Assembly (NCBI GenBank): GCA_002412965.1 | Contig: DHWB01000002.1 | Location: 138,242 to 202,241, forward strand | DNA from: Desulfomicrobium sp. UBA5193 | Lineage (GTDB): Bacteria > Desulfobacterota > Desulfovibrionia > Desulfovibrionales > Desulfomicrobiaceae | Direction of reading: 5' to 3' | Length of the DNA: 64,000 nt | In this document: positions 7,422 to 16,173 of the stretch, piece after piece | How positions within the stretch are numbered: position 1 is the first letter of the stretch | Layout: each line of letters begins with the position of its first letter | Translations under genes and position numbers: made by a program | Notes under the pieces: model-generated | Database searches by the model: none | What the model saw: only the letters and a program-made list of their open reading frames with translations | Told to the model about the DNA's origin: nothing

Positions 7422-9824
7422 TCAGCCCAACCCGCCCCGCAGCACATCGGCGTACAGCCGCGCCTGGATATACTGCGCCAGGGCGGCCACGGCCCGATCG
7501 CAGACCGGGAAGACGGGGACGTCCTCGGCCATGAGCACGTCACGCAGCGGGTCGTAGAGACGGCCGCCGTCGATGACTCCGATGATGGGCTTGTCGCACT
7601 GCCGGGCCACCTGCGGCAACAGACGGGCAATGCTTTCCGGCGCATCGAGGTCAAAGGCCGGGATGTCCGTCTGCCAGAGCGTATGCATGACTGGAGAAAG
7701 GGGATCAAGACCCATAATTACGGCGTCCACGCCTGGATCGGCGGCCAGGATGGCGGCAACGCGGGCATGGGCGTCGTCATCGGCGGCCGGATTGATGTCC
7801 AGAGGGTTGACGATGCTGACCAGCCTGTCCAGACGCTTTTCGCGCAGCACCTCGGCGATCTTCTCCACGGTCTCGGTGGCAAAGGGGGCAAGCTGCATGG
7901 CGTAGTCGTCGGTCTGAATGGAATCGGCCATCCCCACGGCCTCGAACCCCGCCCCGCTCACGGCCGCCAGACGATTGCCGCGGATTTTCTTGCCGTGGAG
8001 AGTTTCGGCCAGCAGGAAGAGATCCTGGAACTGGTTGAAATTCTGAGCCACGATGGCTCCGGCCTGACGCACACAGCTCTCGCAGACCATGAAATCACCG
8101 GCCAGAGAGGCCGTGTGTCCGCTGGTCGCTGACTTGCCTTCCGGCGTACGCCCGGCCTTGTAAAAAACAACCTCCTTGCCCGCCAGCACGGCCTCGCGCA
8201 CGGCCCGGCAAAAAGCCAGACCGTCCAGATCCGTGAACCCCTCGGCATAGACCGCGATGACATCGACCGCATCCGAATCCTTGAAATAACGGACCATGTC
8301 CCCGAGGGTCAGATCAGTCTGGTTGCCCATTGAGATCATATACGCTGGCGTCAGTTCCGGGCACTGGCTGCTGCGATGCAGCATGAAGGCCCCGCTCTGG
8401 CTGATGAGCGCCGCCCGCCGGTAGGGCTTGTCCCGGTCACGCGGGAGTTTTTCCTCCGGGATGAACCACGTATCGTATCCGCCCGGCCGCGAAATCACGC
8501 CCATGCAGTTGGCGCCCAGAAAGACCGGGCCGCCGCCCGCCTTTTCATGAGCCTGATTGATCTGCGCCATCACCTGCCCGGCCCGCTCGCGGCTCTCCTC
8601 GGTCTCGCCCATGCCTCCGGGGATGAGCATCACGGACCGGGCCGCGTCACGGGCGATGATCTCCTCCACCAAATCCGGAACCTGAGCCGCGCCCACGGCC
8701 ACGACCAGCAGGTCGAGCTGGTGCGGCAGGCTCGCCAGATCGGCCACGCACAAAACCCCGCTTGCATCAGGACCGCCCTCGCGCAGGATCGTCACATTTT
8801 CAGGGGCAAAACCCTGGGCCAGCACGTTGTCCAGAATGATCCGCCCGAAATTCCTGCGGGTGGCCGATACCCCGACGATGCCGATGCGCTCAGGATGCAG
8901 CAAATTATGGATCTTACGCACTGGTCGGCCAACAGGCTGGCTTTCGGGCAGGGAGAAACGGCACATGCCATCGAGGGGGATCATCAAATAATCGGTGAAG
9001 GCGAAGGGGTTGATCTCCAGCTCTTCGATGATGAAGGGCGCATTTGGATTGGCCGGGGAATAATAATTGGCCATGGCCACGAAGCTCTCGAAACACTCGA
9101 TGAGCTGTTCGTCGCCGACGATGCGGCGCTGGCCACGGGTCAGCCCGGCCAGCTTCTTATAGGAAATGGTCTGGCGGAAGAGCTCGAAAAAGGTCTGGCC
9201 GTCGGTCATGGCCGTGGACGCGGCGACAATTGCCTGCCCCTTGCGGAAGCGCTGGGCATAGAGTTCCGTGTCCGTGCCACCGAGACCCGCGCTGAGGACC
9301 ATGCCGAATTCACGGGTCCGCCTCAAGCCCACGATCAGCTCATGGCCGAAGGTGTCGGAGTCCGGGGGCATGAACTGGACCTGCAGCACACCCTTCAAAT
9401 CCCGGCTGATGGCCGCGACCAGGGCCGGACCAGTGAGCCCCCGGTACGACGGAGGGGCGGCATCGGGGTGACGCTCGATCCAGACCGCATAATTTTCCGG
9501 CACCTCGTAGAGCATGCGCCGCAGTGCCGAGCGTACACTGTCCGGAGTCTTGGGCACGATGCGCACCCCGCCGACCTCGGTCTTGTGCACGATGGTCGGG
9601 GAGACGATCTTGAGGACGGCCTTGTCTCCGGGCATGGCCGAAAGCTCTTCGTCCGAAGGCCTGGCCCCGCGCACGAGCAGGTTGGCCCGCGGCGGAGTCT
9701 CGGCACCGGACTTAGCCAGCAGGGTGTAGACTTCGTATTCGTAGAGGAAATCGCGGCCCTCGGCATGGGCTTCCTGCAGCAGGGCCGTGATGGCCACGAA
9801 ATCGATATATTCCGGGATGTGCAT
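7422..9824 (-). CDS. ADP-forming acetyl/acyl-CoA synthetase, fused beta-alpha type
   Basis: An 800-residue ADP-forming acyl-CoA synthetase in which both subunits are fused. An ATP-grasp domain comes first (about 1-310; VLKIVSPTIVHKTEVGGVRI and EELEINPFAF), then a CoA-binding Rossmann domain (GIVGVSATRRNFGRIILDN) and the succinyl-CoA-synthetase-like domains. The active-site histidine that is phosphorylated in this family is His570 in TSGHTASLAGD. The enzyme would make ATP from acyl-CoA plus ADP and phosphate, releasing the acid. GAAGGA precedes the ATG. Directly upstream is the indolepyruvate oxidoreductase, whose aryl-acetyl-CoA product is a natural substrate for such an enzyme, so the pair suggests energy conservation from aromatic amino acids. 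That substrate is inferred. A strong terminator lies between the two genes. Confidence 0.92.
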   Translation of the reverse strand: MHIPEYIDFVAITALLQEAHAEGRDFLYEYEVYTLLAKSGAETPPRANLLVRGARPSDEELSAMPGDKAVLKIVSPTIVHKTEVGGVRIVPKTPDSVRSALRRMLYEVPENYAVWIERHPDAAPPSYRGLTGPALVAAISRDLKGVLQVQFMPPDSDTFGHELIVGLRRTREFGMVLSAGLGGTDTELYAQRFRKGQAIVAASTAMTDGQTFFELFRQTISYKKLAGLTRGQRRIVGDEQLIECFESFVAMANYYSPANPNAPFIIEELEINPFAFTDYLMIPLDGMCRFSLPESQPVGRPVRKIHNLLHPERIGIVGVSATRRNFGRIILDNVLAQGFAPENVTILREGGPDASGVLCVADLASLPHQLDLLVVAVGAAQVPDLVEEIIARDAARSVMLIPGGMGETEESRERAGQVMAQINQAHEKAGGGPVFLGANCMGVISRPGGYDTWFIPEEKLPRDRDKPYRRAALISQSGAFMLHRSSQCPELTPAYMISMGNQTDLTLGDMVRYFKDSDAVDVIAVYAEGFTDLDGLAFCRAVREAVLAGKEVVFYKAGRTPEGKSATSGHTASLAGDFMVCESCVRQAGAIVAQNFNQFQDLFLLAETLHGKKIRGNRLAAVSGAGFEAVGMADSIQTDDYAMQLAPFATETVEKIAEVLREKRLDRLVSIVNPLDINPAADDDAHARVAAILAADPGVDAVIMGLDPLSPVMHTLWQTDIPAFDLDAPESIARLLPQVARQCDKPIIGVIDGGRLYDPLRDVLMAEDVPVFPVCDRAVAALAQYIQARLYADVLRGGLG

Positions 9825-9836
9825 GGCTGGTCCTTC

Positions 9837-9863
9837 AAAAAAAAAGGCGGGCCGAAGCCCGCC
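9837..9863 (-). terminator. Intrinsic terminator between iorAB and the acyl-CoA synthetase gene
   Basis: On the minus strand GGCGGGC, loop TTCG, GCCCGCC is followed at once by nine T residues. The stem is seven perfect GC-rich base pairs with a stable UUCG loop. It begins 16 bases after the iorAB stop, and the T-run ends 12 bases before the next ATG, so the downstream ribosome site directly abuts the terminator. Confidence 0.9.
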
Positions 9864-9879
9864 CGTTTCGCGGTTGGTC

Positions 9880-12372
9880 TTAACTCAAGTTTCGTCCGGC
9901 CAGGAAGGCCGCGTAGTTGGCCTGCCAGATGGCCGGCTTGGGACTGACATTTTTCAGGGCCTGCAGCCAGTATTCGATCGGGAAGGAGTCAAAGGGCGCC
10001 AGGGCGCTCAGCACGCCGATCATGACCACGTTGGCGCTGCGGCCCGTGGGGTCGCCCAGGCCAAGCGCCGTGCCGAGCACGTCCACGTCGATGACCCTGT
10101 ATCCGCTCAACGCCTCGCGCACCGCTTCCACCGTGGGATAATTCTCGGCCTTGAAGAGCGGGGGCATGATGGCCGTGTCGGCCAGGATGACCGTGCCATC
10201 AGTCCGGAGCATGTCCAGGAAGCCGGGCCTGAACACTTCACTGCGCTCCATGCTGACCAGACATTGGGTGGTGCCGGGCATGAGCACGGGCGAATGGACC
10301 GCACCGCAGGCAAAGGTGCTGATGACCGGGCCGCCCATCTGGGCCATGCCGTGGGTCTCGCCTTTGACGATGTTCTGTTTGTCGTAGCCGAGCAGATAGG
10401 CCAGCTGGGTCAGGACCCGGCCGAAGAAGAGATTGCCCTGGCCTCCGACGCCGCGAATGGCCACGGAAAGGAAGGGCGGCAGGCTGCCAGTGGCTGGCAG
10501 GTCAATGGCCTCGGGCGGAACGGGCAGGTCCGGACAGCTGGTCAGGCCGCAGGCGCTCTGATCCTTGGCCGGGGCGATGGCGCCCTTGGGGCACATCTGG
10601 GCGCAGGCCGGGTTCTGGCTCACACAGCCGGTGCAGATGTTGTTGAAGAAGGGCAGCCCTTCGGCGTCGGCCTCAATGCCCGAACAGATCTGGCACGTGC
10701 CGCAGCGCACGCACAGTTCTGGGTCCACTGCCATTTTCACGCCGTAGGACTCCTTGGGCATTTTGCGGATGCACACGCCTGTAACCACCAAGGTGGTGAA
10801 GACGCCCTTTTCGGCCGCAGCGAGGGTGTTTTTGAGGGCCTTCTCCAGGGCCTTTTTGTCGTAGCCGCTGACCACGACGACCTTGGCGCCGTGCGCCTTG
10901 AGGCTTGCATTCAGGTCAAAGACATTGGGGTCCCCGGCCAGGTTGGCGGGCGACGTGGGAGAGGGCTGGCCGCCGGTCATGGCGGTCCATTCGTTGTTCA
11001 GGATTACCTTCACCCCCGGGATGTTGCGGAAGATGGTGTTGCGCGTGGCGTCCATGCCACTGTGGCATTCGGTGCCGTCACCAAGCACGGCCAGGCATTT
11101 GCTGGCGGCCTCGGGTCGGGACAGGACGTAGCCGAGGCGCTTGGCTTCGCTGGCACCCATGGCCAGGGCCGTGTCCATAGCGTTCAGAAAGTGCAGCAGG
11201 GTGTTGCAGCCGATGTCGCCGAACACGGCCTCCAGCTTGCCCTTCTTGCGCATCTTGCCCACGATCTGGCCGAAAAGGCGATACGGGCAGCCTGCGCAGA
11301 TCATGGGCGGACGCGGCAGGCTGGCCATCTTGGACTTGGCAGCAGTGGCAGCCAATCCCAGGCGCGCGGCGATCAGCGCCGGAGTCCATTCGGTGATCGT
11401 CTCGTCCTCTGTCTTGCCGATCACGGCCAGCCCTTCGGCCTGGATGCTTTCCTGGATGAAGCGGTATCCGTCCTCGATGACATGGACCGGGCCGGAAATG
11501 CTTTCGCAGAAGCGGCGAATCAGCTTCATGGGCAGGGGATAAGTGAAGCCCAGGGACAGGACATCAATTTTGAGGCCCAATGCCGCGCAGACTTCTTCGA
11601 CAAAAAGCCCGTTCGCGCCGTGGGTGATGATGCCTATCTTTCCGTCACCCTTTGTCCAGGTGTTGAGGGGGCTGTCCTCGATCATGGCGCGCAGGCCCGG
11701 GATGCGGGTTGTGCGGACCTGGTCGTGAAACATTCGCGCCCGCACGGGCAGGGTGATGAAATCGCTCATCTTGGCTGGCAGTGGAGCCTTCTCGCGCGTG
11801 CTCGTTTCCATCAGCCGAACCAGACCTTCACTGTGACAGAGCATGCCGCTGGCAATAACAGCCACTGGCGTGTTGAACTGCCGTCCAAGATCCGCCGCGA
11901 TACGGGCCGCTTCGTGCATCTCCTGATGGTTGCGGGGTTCGAAGACCGGAACGCAACAACTTTTGAGCATGTAGCGCGGGTCGACCAGGTGCTGGGTGGA
12001 GCTGGGGGTGTAGTCGCTCGCGATATAATAGATGAGACTGCCGCGCTGGCCCGTGTAAAAAGCGGCGCTGGTGATCACGTCGGCGGCCTGGAAGAGACCC
12101 GGAATCTTCATGGTCACGACGCAGTCGCTGCCGGCCAGGGTGTGCCCGAAGCCTACTCCCGCAGCCACGGCCTCGTTCACGGACCAGCCCACGGTGATCA
12201 TGTCCTGGACCTGCGACAGCCCCTTGTCGATGACCTCGGTGCTGGGCGTACCCGGATATCCGTCAGCGGCATGGATCCCGGCCCGGACGCAGCCTACCGC
12301 AAAGGCCATGTTGCCCTGAATGACCACACCTTTGCCTACCTCACCGGTGCACAACGCCTTCACTGCGCTCAT
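9880..12372 (-). CDS. iorAB: Indolepyruvate:ferredoxin oxidoreductase, fused IorA-IorB
   Basis: An 830-residue protein carrying both subunits of indolepyruvate:ferredoxin oxidoreductase in one chain. The start at 12372 follows GGAGGA with five bases of spacing. The order is: pyrimidine-binding domain (DGYPGTPSTEVID, about 40-55); thiamine-diphosphate domain (VLGDGTECHSGMDATRN and NNEWTAMTGGQPSPT); a ferredoxin-like region with two clusters starting at Cys554 (CVRCGTCQIC, then CTGCVSQNPACAQMCP); and an IorB gamma domain (IRGVGGQGNLFFGRVL). The enzyme decarboxylates aryl pyruvates from Trp, Phe and Tyr transamination to aryl-acetyl-CoA and reduces ferredoxin. IorA and IorB are usually separate, so the fusion deserves note. 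Downstream, past a terminator, is an ADP-forming acyl-CoA synthetase that could use the product. Confidence 0.93.
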   Translation of the reverse strand: MSAVKALCTGEVGKGVVIQGNMAFAVGCVRAGIHAADGYPGTPSTEVIDKGLSQVQDMITVGWSVNEAVAAGVGFGHTLAGSDCVVTMKIPGLFQAADVITSAAFYTGQRGSLIYYIASDYTPSSTQHLVDPRYMLKSCCVPVFEPRNHQEMHEAARIAADLGRQFNTPVAVIASGMLCHSEGLVRLMETSTREKAPLPAKMSDFITLPVRARMFHDQVRTTRIPGLRAMIEDSPLNTWTKGDGKIGIITHGANGLFVEEVCAALGLKIDVLSLGFTYPLPMKLIRRFCESISGPVHVIEDGYRFIQESIQAEGLAVIGKTEDETITEWTPALIAARLGLAATAAKSKMASLPRPPMICAGCPYRLFGQIVGKMRKKGKLEAVFGDIGCNTLLHFLNAMDTALAMGASEAKRLGYVLSRPEAASKCLAVLGDGTECHSGMDATRNTIFRNIPGVKVILNNEWTAMTGGQPSPTSPANLAGDPNVFDLNASLKAHGAKVVVVSGYDKKALEKALKNTLAAAEKGVFTTLVVTGVCIRKMPKESYGVKMAVDPELCVRCGTCQICSGIEADAEGLPFFNNICTGCVSQNPACAQMCPKGAIAPAKDQSACGLTSCPDLPVPPEAIDLPATGSLPPFLSVAIRGVGGQGNLFFGRVLTQLAYLLGYDKQNIVKGETHGMAQMGGPVISTFACGAVHSPVLMPGTTQCLVSMERSEVFRPGFLDMLRTDGTVILADTAIMPPLFKAENYPTVEAVREALSGYRVIDVDVLGTALGLGDPTGRSANVVMIGVLSALAPFDSFPIEYWLQALKNVSPKPAIWQANYAAFLAGRNLS

Positions 12373-12684
12373 GAATCCTCCAAAATATGTCATGAAAATT
12401 TGCCCGCTAGGGGCATGGCGATAAACTCTTTGCCAACTTTACGGGCAGATTCGGGGGCCGGGACCACATGTCCCGGCCTTGTTCGCACCCTGTCGTCTGC
12501 CGGTACGCGAAGCCCCGTGCTTTCTCAAGTCCCAAGAGGCGCGCACCCATCATCCCTCGCGACAGCGCGGAATGACTGGCCGCACCAGGTGCAAGGCTCG
12601 AAATAAGCCGCACGAGAGATTTTCCAAGAGAGGCCGCTCGATGGGCTTGCATCTTGAACCATAATCTGTTTGAAGAAACTCCAT
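12373..12684. other. Intergenic region between divergent iorAB and the acidic protein
   Basis: About 310 bases with no convincing gene on either strand. It must hold the promoters for iorAB (leftward) and the small acidic protein (rightward). I see no clear -35/-10 pair, sigma-54 site or riboswitch fold. The 30 bases next to iorAB are AT-rich. Confidence 0.5.
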
Positions 12685-13266
12685 ATGGGAACCACGTACG
12701 CAAACATCACTCTCAAAGGTCCAAAGGCTCAGGATATCCTGCAGGAACTCGGCAACCAGGGGCGCTCGGCTTTTGTTTCGCCCACCGAGGATGACCTGAC
12801 CACCATTTACGAAATGGACAGCGACGAGGGTGACTCGATCATCCTCACCGACCTGGCCGAAGACCTTTCGGGATACTTCGGATGTCCGGCCCTGGCCGTC
12901 CAGGCCGAGGACGAGGAGCTCTTGCGTTACTGGCTTTACGCCGACGGGGAGTTGCTGGACACATACAAGTCACCGGCCCAATCCATCGACCCCGAGGGGA
13001 AGGACAACCCCAAAAGCAAGGGCGGCAAGCCCGAACTGCTCGCTCAGCTCTTCAACACCGATGCCACCCGCGAAGAGATCATCGACATCCTGCACTGCCC
13101 GGATCAGGACTGCGGATTTTCGCTGGCCGTGGACCGGCACCTGAGCCTGGTCGAGCTCCTGGGCCTGCCCATGTGTTCCGTCGGCTTCGGCTTCTGCGAT
13201 CTGGACTCGGGCGAATACCCTGAGGACCTGGACGAGGAAGACCTGCTGCGGGTCGATGCGGAATAG
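12685..13266 (+). CDS. Conserved-looking acidic protein of unknown function
   Basis: A 193-residue soluble protein with no signal peptide or membrane segment. I take the ATG at 12685; an in-frame TTG 15 bases upstream is the alternative, and neither has a strong ribosome site. The chain is rich in Asp and Glu, particularly at the C-terminus (YPEDLDEEDLLRVDAE). A central CPDQDCGFS segment and another cysteine pair (MCSVGFGFC) could be structural. Third codon positions are strongly GC, like neighbours, so it is a real gene of the host and not recent DNA. It stands alone between iorAB and purK and is convergent with purK. I do not recognise the family and assign no function. Confidence 0.75.
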   Translation: MGTTYANITLKGPKAQDILQELGNQGRSAFVSPTEDDLTTIYEMDSDEGDSIILTDLAEDLSGYFGCPALAVQAEDEELLRYWLYADGELLDTYKSPAQSIDPEGKDNPKSKGGKPELLAQLFNTDATREEIIDILHCPDQDCGFSLAVDRHLSLVELLGLPMCSVGFGFCDLDSGEYPEDLDEEDLLRVDAE

Positions 13267-13359
13267 CCTTCCTTTGGCGGGCACCCTGCACGCAGTCCCG
13301 CTTCAACCTTCCCGACGGCAATAATCGCCTGTTTCAGCCCGACTTCGCCGCGAGAAATC

Positions 13360-14436
13360 TCACAGCAACGACCGCAGGGTCCTGCACCCCTCCTTGAAGG
13401 AGGCCCCGCTTCTGCTCCAAAGCGTGGCGTGCCCGACTTTACGGCCGGGCCGCTCCGCCTTGCCGTAAAGGTGGACATGCAGGCCGCGTAACGCCAACAG
13501 CACGGCCAGATCCGGCTGTCTCCCGACAAAATTGACCATGGCCGAATGCCCAGTAACGCAGGTCTTGCCCAGAGGCAGCCCCGCGATGGCCCGCAAGTGG
13601 TTCTCGAACTGACTCGTCATCGCCCCCTCGATGGTCCAGTGACCTGAGTTGTGCACCCGCGGGGCCATCTCGTTGGCCAGCAGCACGGATCCGACCTGAA
13701 ACAATTCCAGGGCGAGCACTCCCACATAATCCAGATGCCTCAGAAGTTTGCCAGCCAGTTCCTCTGCCAGCTTCTGCGCCGGATCCTGCGGGCAGCTCTT
13801 GGAAAACCGCAACACCCCGTCATGGTGGACGTTTTCGCTCAGCGAATAAAACAGGACCTCTCCGGCCTGGTTTCGAACCCCGAGAACAGATATTTCGCGA
13901 TCGAACGCGACCAGACTCTCCAACACCAGGGAAAAGCCGCCGAGCATCTCCCACGCCCTGCCGACATCGTCCCGACTGCGCAATACGAACTGCCCCTTTC
14001 CGTCATAGCCGAGGGTGCGGGTCTTCAGCACGGCGGGCAGGCCGATTTCCCCGATCGCCTCGTTCAGCTCCGGCAATGAATCCACCGCCTTGAAGGCAGG
14101 GGCGGGAATGCCCAGTTCCTGAAAAACCCTTTTCTCGCGCAGCCTGTCGCCGGCGCAGGCCAATGCCTGCGCACCGGGATACACTGGCGTGATCTGCGAA
14201 AGAAATTCGATGCACTCTGGAGGGATATTTTCGAACTCGTACGTGACGATGTCCACCCGCCGCGCGAAACGGGAGAGCATGACGCGATCGGAATACTCCC
14301 CGCGCAGGTGTTCTCCCAGAGGGGCGGCGCAGGGGTCGGGCGCTGGGTCGTAGAACACGAAGTCAAAACCCAGGGGCATGCCCGCCATGGCGAGCATGCG
14401 CGCAAGCTGGCCGCCTCCGAGCACGCCGACGATCAT
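13360..14436 (-). CDS. purK: N5-carboxyaminoimidazole ribonucleotide synthase
   Basis: A 358-residue ATP-grasp enzyme that carboxylates aminoimidazole ribonucleotide using ATP and bicarbonate in purine synthesis. The N-terminal GVLGGGQLARMLAMAG motif is diagnostic for PurK. The ATP-grasp core follows (LPAVLKTRTLGYDGKGQ, LVLESLVAFDREISV), then NEMAPRVHNSGHWTIEGA with metal-binding and substrate-binding residues. Length and domain order are normal. Its ATG overlaps the purE stop as ATGA, so translation is coupled and PurE receives the unstable product directly. The two enzymes together replace the single-step class II PurE route. Confidence 0.96.
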   Translation of the reverse strand: MIVGVLGGGQLARMLAMAGMPLGFDFVFYDPAPDPCAAPLGEHLRGEYSDRVMLSRFARRVDIVTYEFENIPPECIEFLSQITPVYPGAQALACAGDRLREKRVFQELGIPAPAFKAVDSLPELNEAIGEIGLPAVLKTRTLGYDGKGQFVLRSRDDVGRAWEMLGGFSLVLESLVAFDREISVLGVRNQAGEVLFYSLSENVHHDGVLRFSKSCPQDPAQKLAEELAGKLLRHLDYVGVLALELFQVGSVLLANEMAPRVHNSGHWTIEGAMTSQFENHLRAIAGLPLGKTCVTGHSAMVNFVGRQPDLAVLLALRGLHVHLYGKAERPGRKVGHATLWSRSGASFKEGCRTLRSLL

Positions 14437-14927
14437 TGCGGCTCTCCCGGCAGAGGATTGTCCTGCACGCTCTGCGTCTGTTTGCGCCGGAACTCCGCCA
14501 GCGCCGCCCGGATATCCGGAAGATGCGAGCCGAGGATGGCCGCAGCCAGCAGCGCGGCGTTGACGGCCCCGGCCCTTCCGATGGCCATGGTTCCCACCGG
14601 CACTCCGGCGGGCATCTGGGCGATGGAGAGCAGGGAGTCCATGCCGTTCAAAGCCTTGGAACGCACAGGCACCCCGATGACCGGAAGCAAGGTCATCGCC
14701 GCCGTCATACCCGGCAGGTGGGCCGCGCCTCCCGCTCCGGCAATGACCACCTTCAGGCCACGCGCCTCGGCTTCACTGGCGTATTCAAAAAGCAAGCTTG
14801 GGGTTCTGTGCGCCGAAACCACCCGCACTTCATGCGGGACCGTCAGAAGCTCCAGTGTCCGGGAACAGTGCTCCATTGTCTCCCAGTCCGAGGAAGATCC
14901 CATGATAACGCCGACTAAAGGGGCCAT
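14433..14927 (-). CDS. purE: N5-carboxyaminoimidazole ribonucleotide mutase
   Basis: A 164-residue PurE that converts N5-CAIR to CAIR. The start at 14927 (MAPLVGVIMGSSSDWETM) is chosen because the GSSSDW phosphate-binding loop normally lies about ten residues from the N-terminus and GGAG is well placed; the frame is open for 23 more codons upstream. The active-site region SAHRTPSLLFEYA and the GAGGAAHLPGM loop are intact. The presence of purK next door, together with a bacterial class I sequence, supports the mutase rather than the carboxylase activity. It is first in a two-gene operon with purK. Confidence 0.96.
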   Translation of the reverse strand: MAPLVGVIMGSSSDWETMEHCSRTLELLTVPHEVRVVSAHRTPSLLFEYASEAEARGLKVVIAGAGGAAHLPGMTAAMTLLPVIGVPVRSKALNGMDSLLSIAQMPAGVPVGTMAIGRAGAVNAALLAAAILGSHLPDIRAALAEFRRKQTQSVQDNPLPGEPQ

Positions 14928-14992
14928 TTTTGCTCCATTGGTTCTTACGCAGACATTCGCGAGAAGTGCCGCTCGCCTCGTTGCGGATTGCC

Positions 14993-15141
14993 TCAAGCCG
15001 TGTACGGACCGAGCTCATCCACATCCGAGCAAAGCGAGCTCAGGGCGTAATGCGCATAGTAGTGTTCGTGCAGATGCTTGATGATCGCCTCGGCGTTGCT
15101 CCGTCGCACGCGATTTCAATGCGGATCGAAGCCGCCGGACC
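14993..15141 (-). pseudogene. Frameshifted remnant of a small protein, possibly PII-like
   Basis: On the minus strand two short coding-like stretches lie in adjacent frames. The first reads about ASIRIEIACD (to about 15104). The second begins near 15100 and reads SNAEAIIKHLHEHYYAHY followed by ALSSLCSDVDELGPYTA and a stop at 14993-14995. Joining them needs a single frame change. The pattern, a beta strand then an alpha helix with a YYAHY-type segment and SDVxxLxP ending, reminds me of the C-terminal part of small PII-like regulators found beside sodium or bicarbonate transporters. That similarity is from memory. The upstream side is closed by a TGA, so no full gene is present. The neighbour is an NhaR-type regulator. 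Confidence 0.35.
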
Positions 15142-15258
15142 TCATGCGTTCCCGCTCATCAGCTCATTCGCGCATACCTACTTGTCTATTTTCAGCAGCA
15201 AGTATATTCGTATTTAATGGATTATTTGTTCGTTAAAAACTGACAATAGGCGACCGGT

Positions 15259-16149
15259 ATGCTCAACTACAAGCAACTCTACTATTTCTGGAACGTGGCT
15301 ACGGCGGGCGGCATCAGACGCGCGGCTGAGCGCATGCACCTGACGCCGCAGACGCTCAGCGGACAGATTGGCGAACTGGAGCGGGATCTGGGCGTCAAGC
15401 TCTTCGTGCGTTCGGGGCGGCGACTCGAAATCACTGAGGCGGGCAAGCTCGCGCTGGCCCGTGCCGACGAAATCTTCCAGATCGGCAACGAACTGACCGA
15501 AACGCTCAAGTCCTCCCCTCCGGAAGAGGCCTTGCCCTTCCGCGTCGGATTGGCGGATTCGGTGCCCAAATCCATCGCCTTCAGCCTCCTGGCTCCTGCC
15601 TTCAAGCTTCTGACCCCCGTCCGGCTGTTCTGTCACCGGGACAAACTGGAAAACCTGTTTGCAGAATTGGCCATCCACAAGCTCGAACTTGTCATCGCCG
15701 ACAGACAGTTGCCTGCCGGGCTCGGAGTAAAGGCCTTCAACCATCCCCTGGGCAGCTGTTCGATCACGTTCTTCGGGGTGCCTGAACTTGCCCGGCGCTA
15801 CCGACCTGATTTTCCGCGCTCCCTGGACGGGGCGCCCCTGCTCATGCCGGCGGGGAGCGCGCGTGGCGTGCTCGACAGGTGGTTTGCCGAGCACGGGATC
15901 CATCCGCATGTGGTGGGGGAGTTCGACGACACTGCGTTGCTGAAAACCTTCGGCCAGGCTGGCCTTGGGCTTTTCCCGGCGCCAAGCGTGACGAGGGAGG
16001 AGGTCCGCCGCTTGTACGACGTGGACATCGTGGGAGAAGCGACAGATGTAGATGTACGTTATTTCGCCATTTCCGCGGAAAGACGCCTCACGCATCCGGG
16101 CGTCATGGCCGTAAGCGAGCACGCGCGGCAGAATCTCTTCGTCGGCTGA
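15259..16149 (+). CDS. nhaR: LysR-type regulator of the NhaR group
   Basis: A 296-residue LysR-family regulator. The N-terminal helix-turn-helix (MLNYKQLYYFWNVATAGGIR, then ERMHLTPQTLSGQIGELE) closely resembles NhaR, which activates Na+/H+ antiporter genes in response to sodium or alkali. The ligand-binding domain spans about 95-290. No antiporter gene is visible nearby, so its target is elsewhere or was lost. A decayed small ORF lies just upstream on the opposite strand. The 80 bases before the start are AT-rich and probably hold its promoter and autoregulatory site. It converges on a radical SAM gene with 24 bases between stops. The symbol is a family-level name. Confidence 0.85.
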   Translation: MLNYKQLYYFWNVATAGGIRRAAERMHLTPQTLSGQIGELERDLGVKLFVRSGRRLEITEAGKLALARADEIFQIGNELTETLKSSPPEEALPFRVGLADSVPKSIAFSLLAPAFKLLTPVRLFCHRDKLENLFAELAIHKLELVIADRQLPAGLGVKAFNHPLGSCSITFFGVPELARRYRPDFPRSLDGAPLLMPAGSARGVLDRWFAEHGIHPHVVGEFDDTALLKTFGQAGLGLFPAPSVTREEVRRLYDVDIVGEATDVDVRYFAISAERRLTHPGVMAVSEHARQNLFVG

Positions 16150-16173
16150 AAAGCCCCCCCCGCCTGACCGAGG

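Noticed and set aside
9787..12606. A 939-codon open frame on the plus strand across iorAB
   Set aside because: It is antisense to a protein with complete catalytic and cluster motifs. Its composition (rich in Gly, His, Asp, Ala) is that of a reverse-complement reading of GC-rich coding DNA, with no domain.
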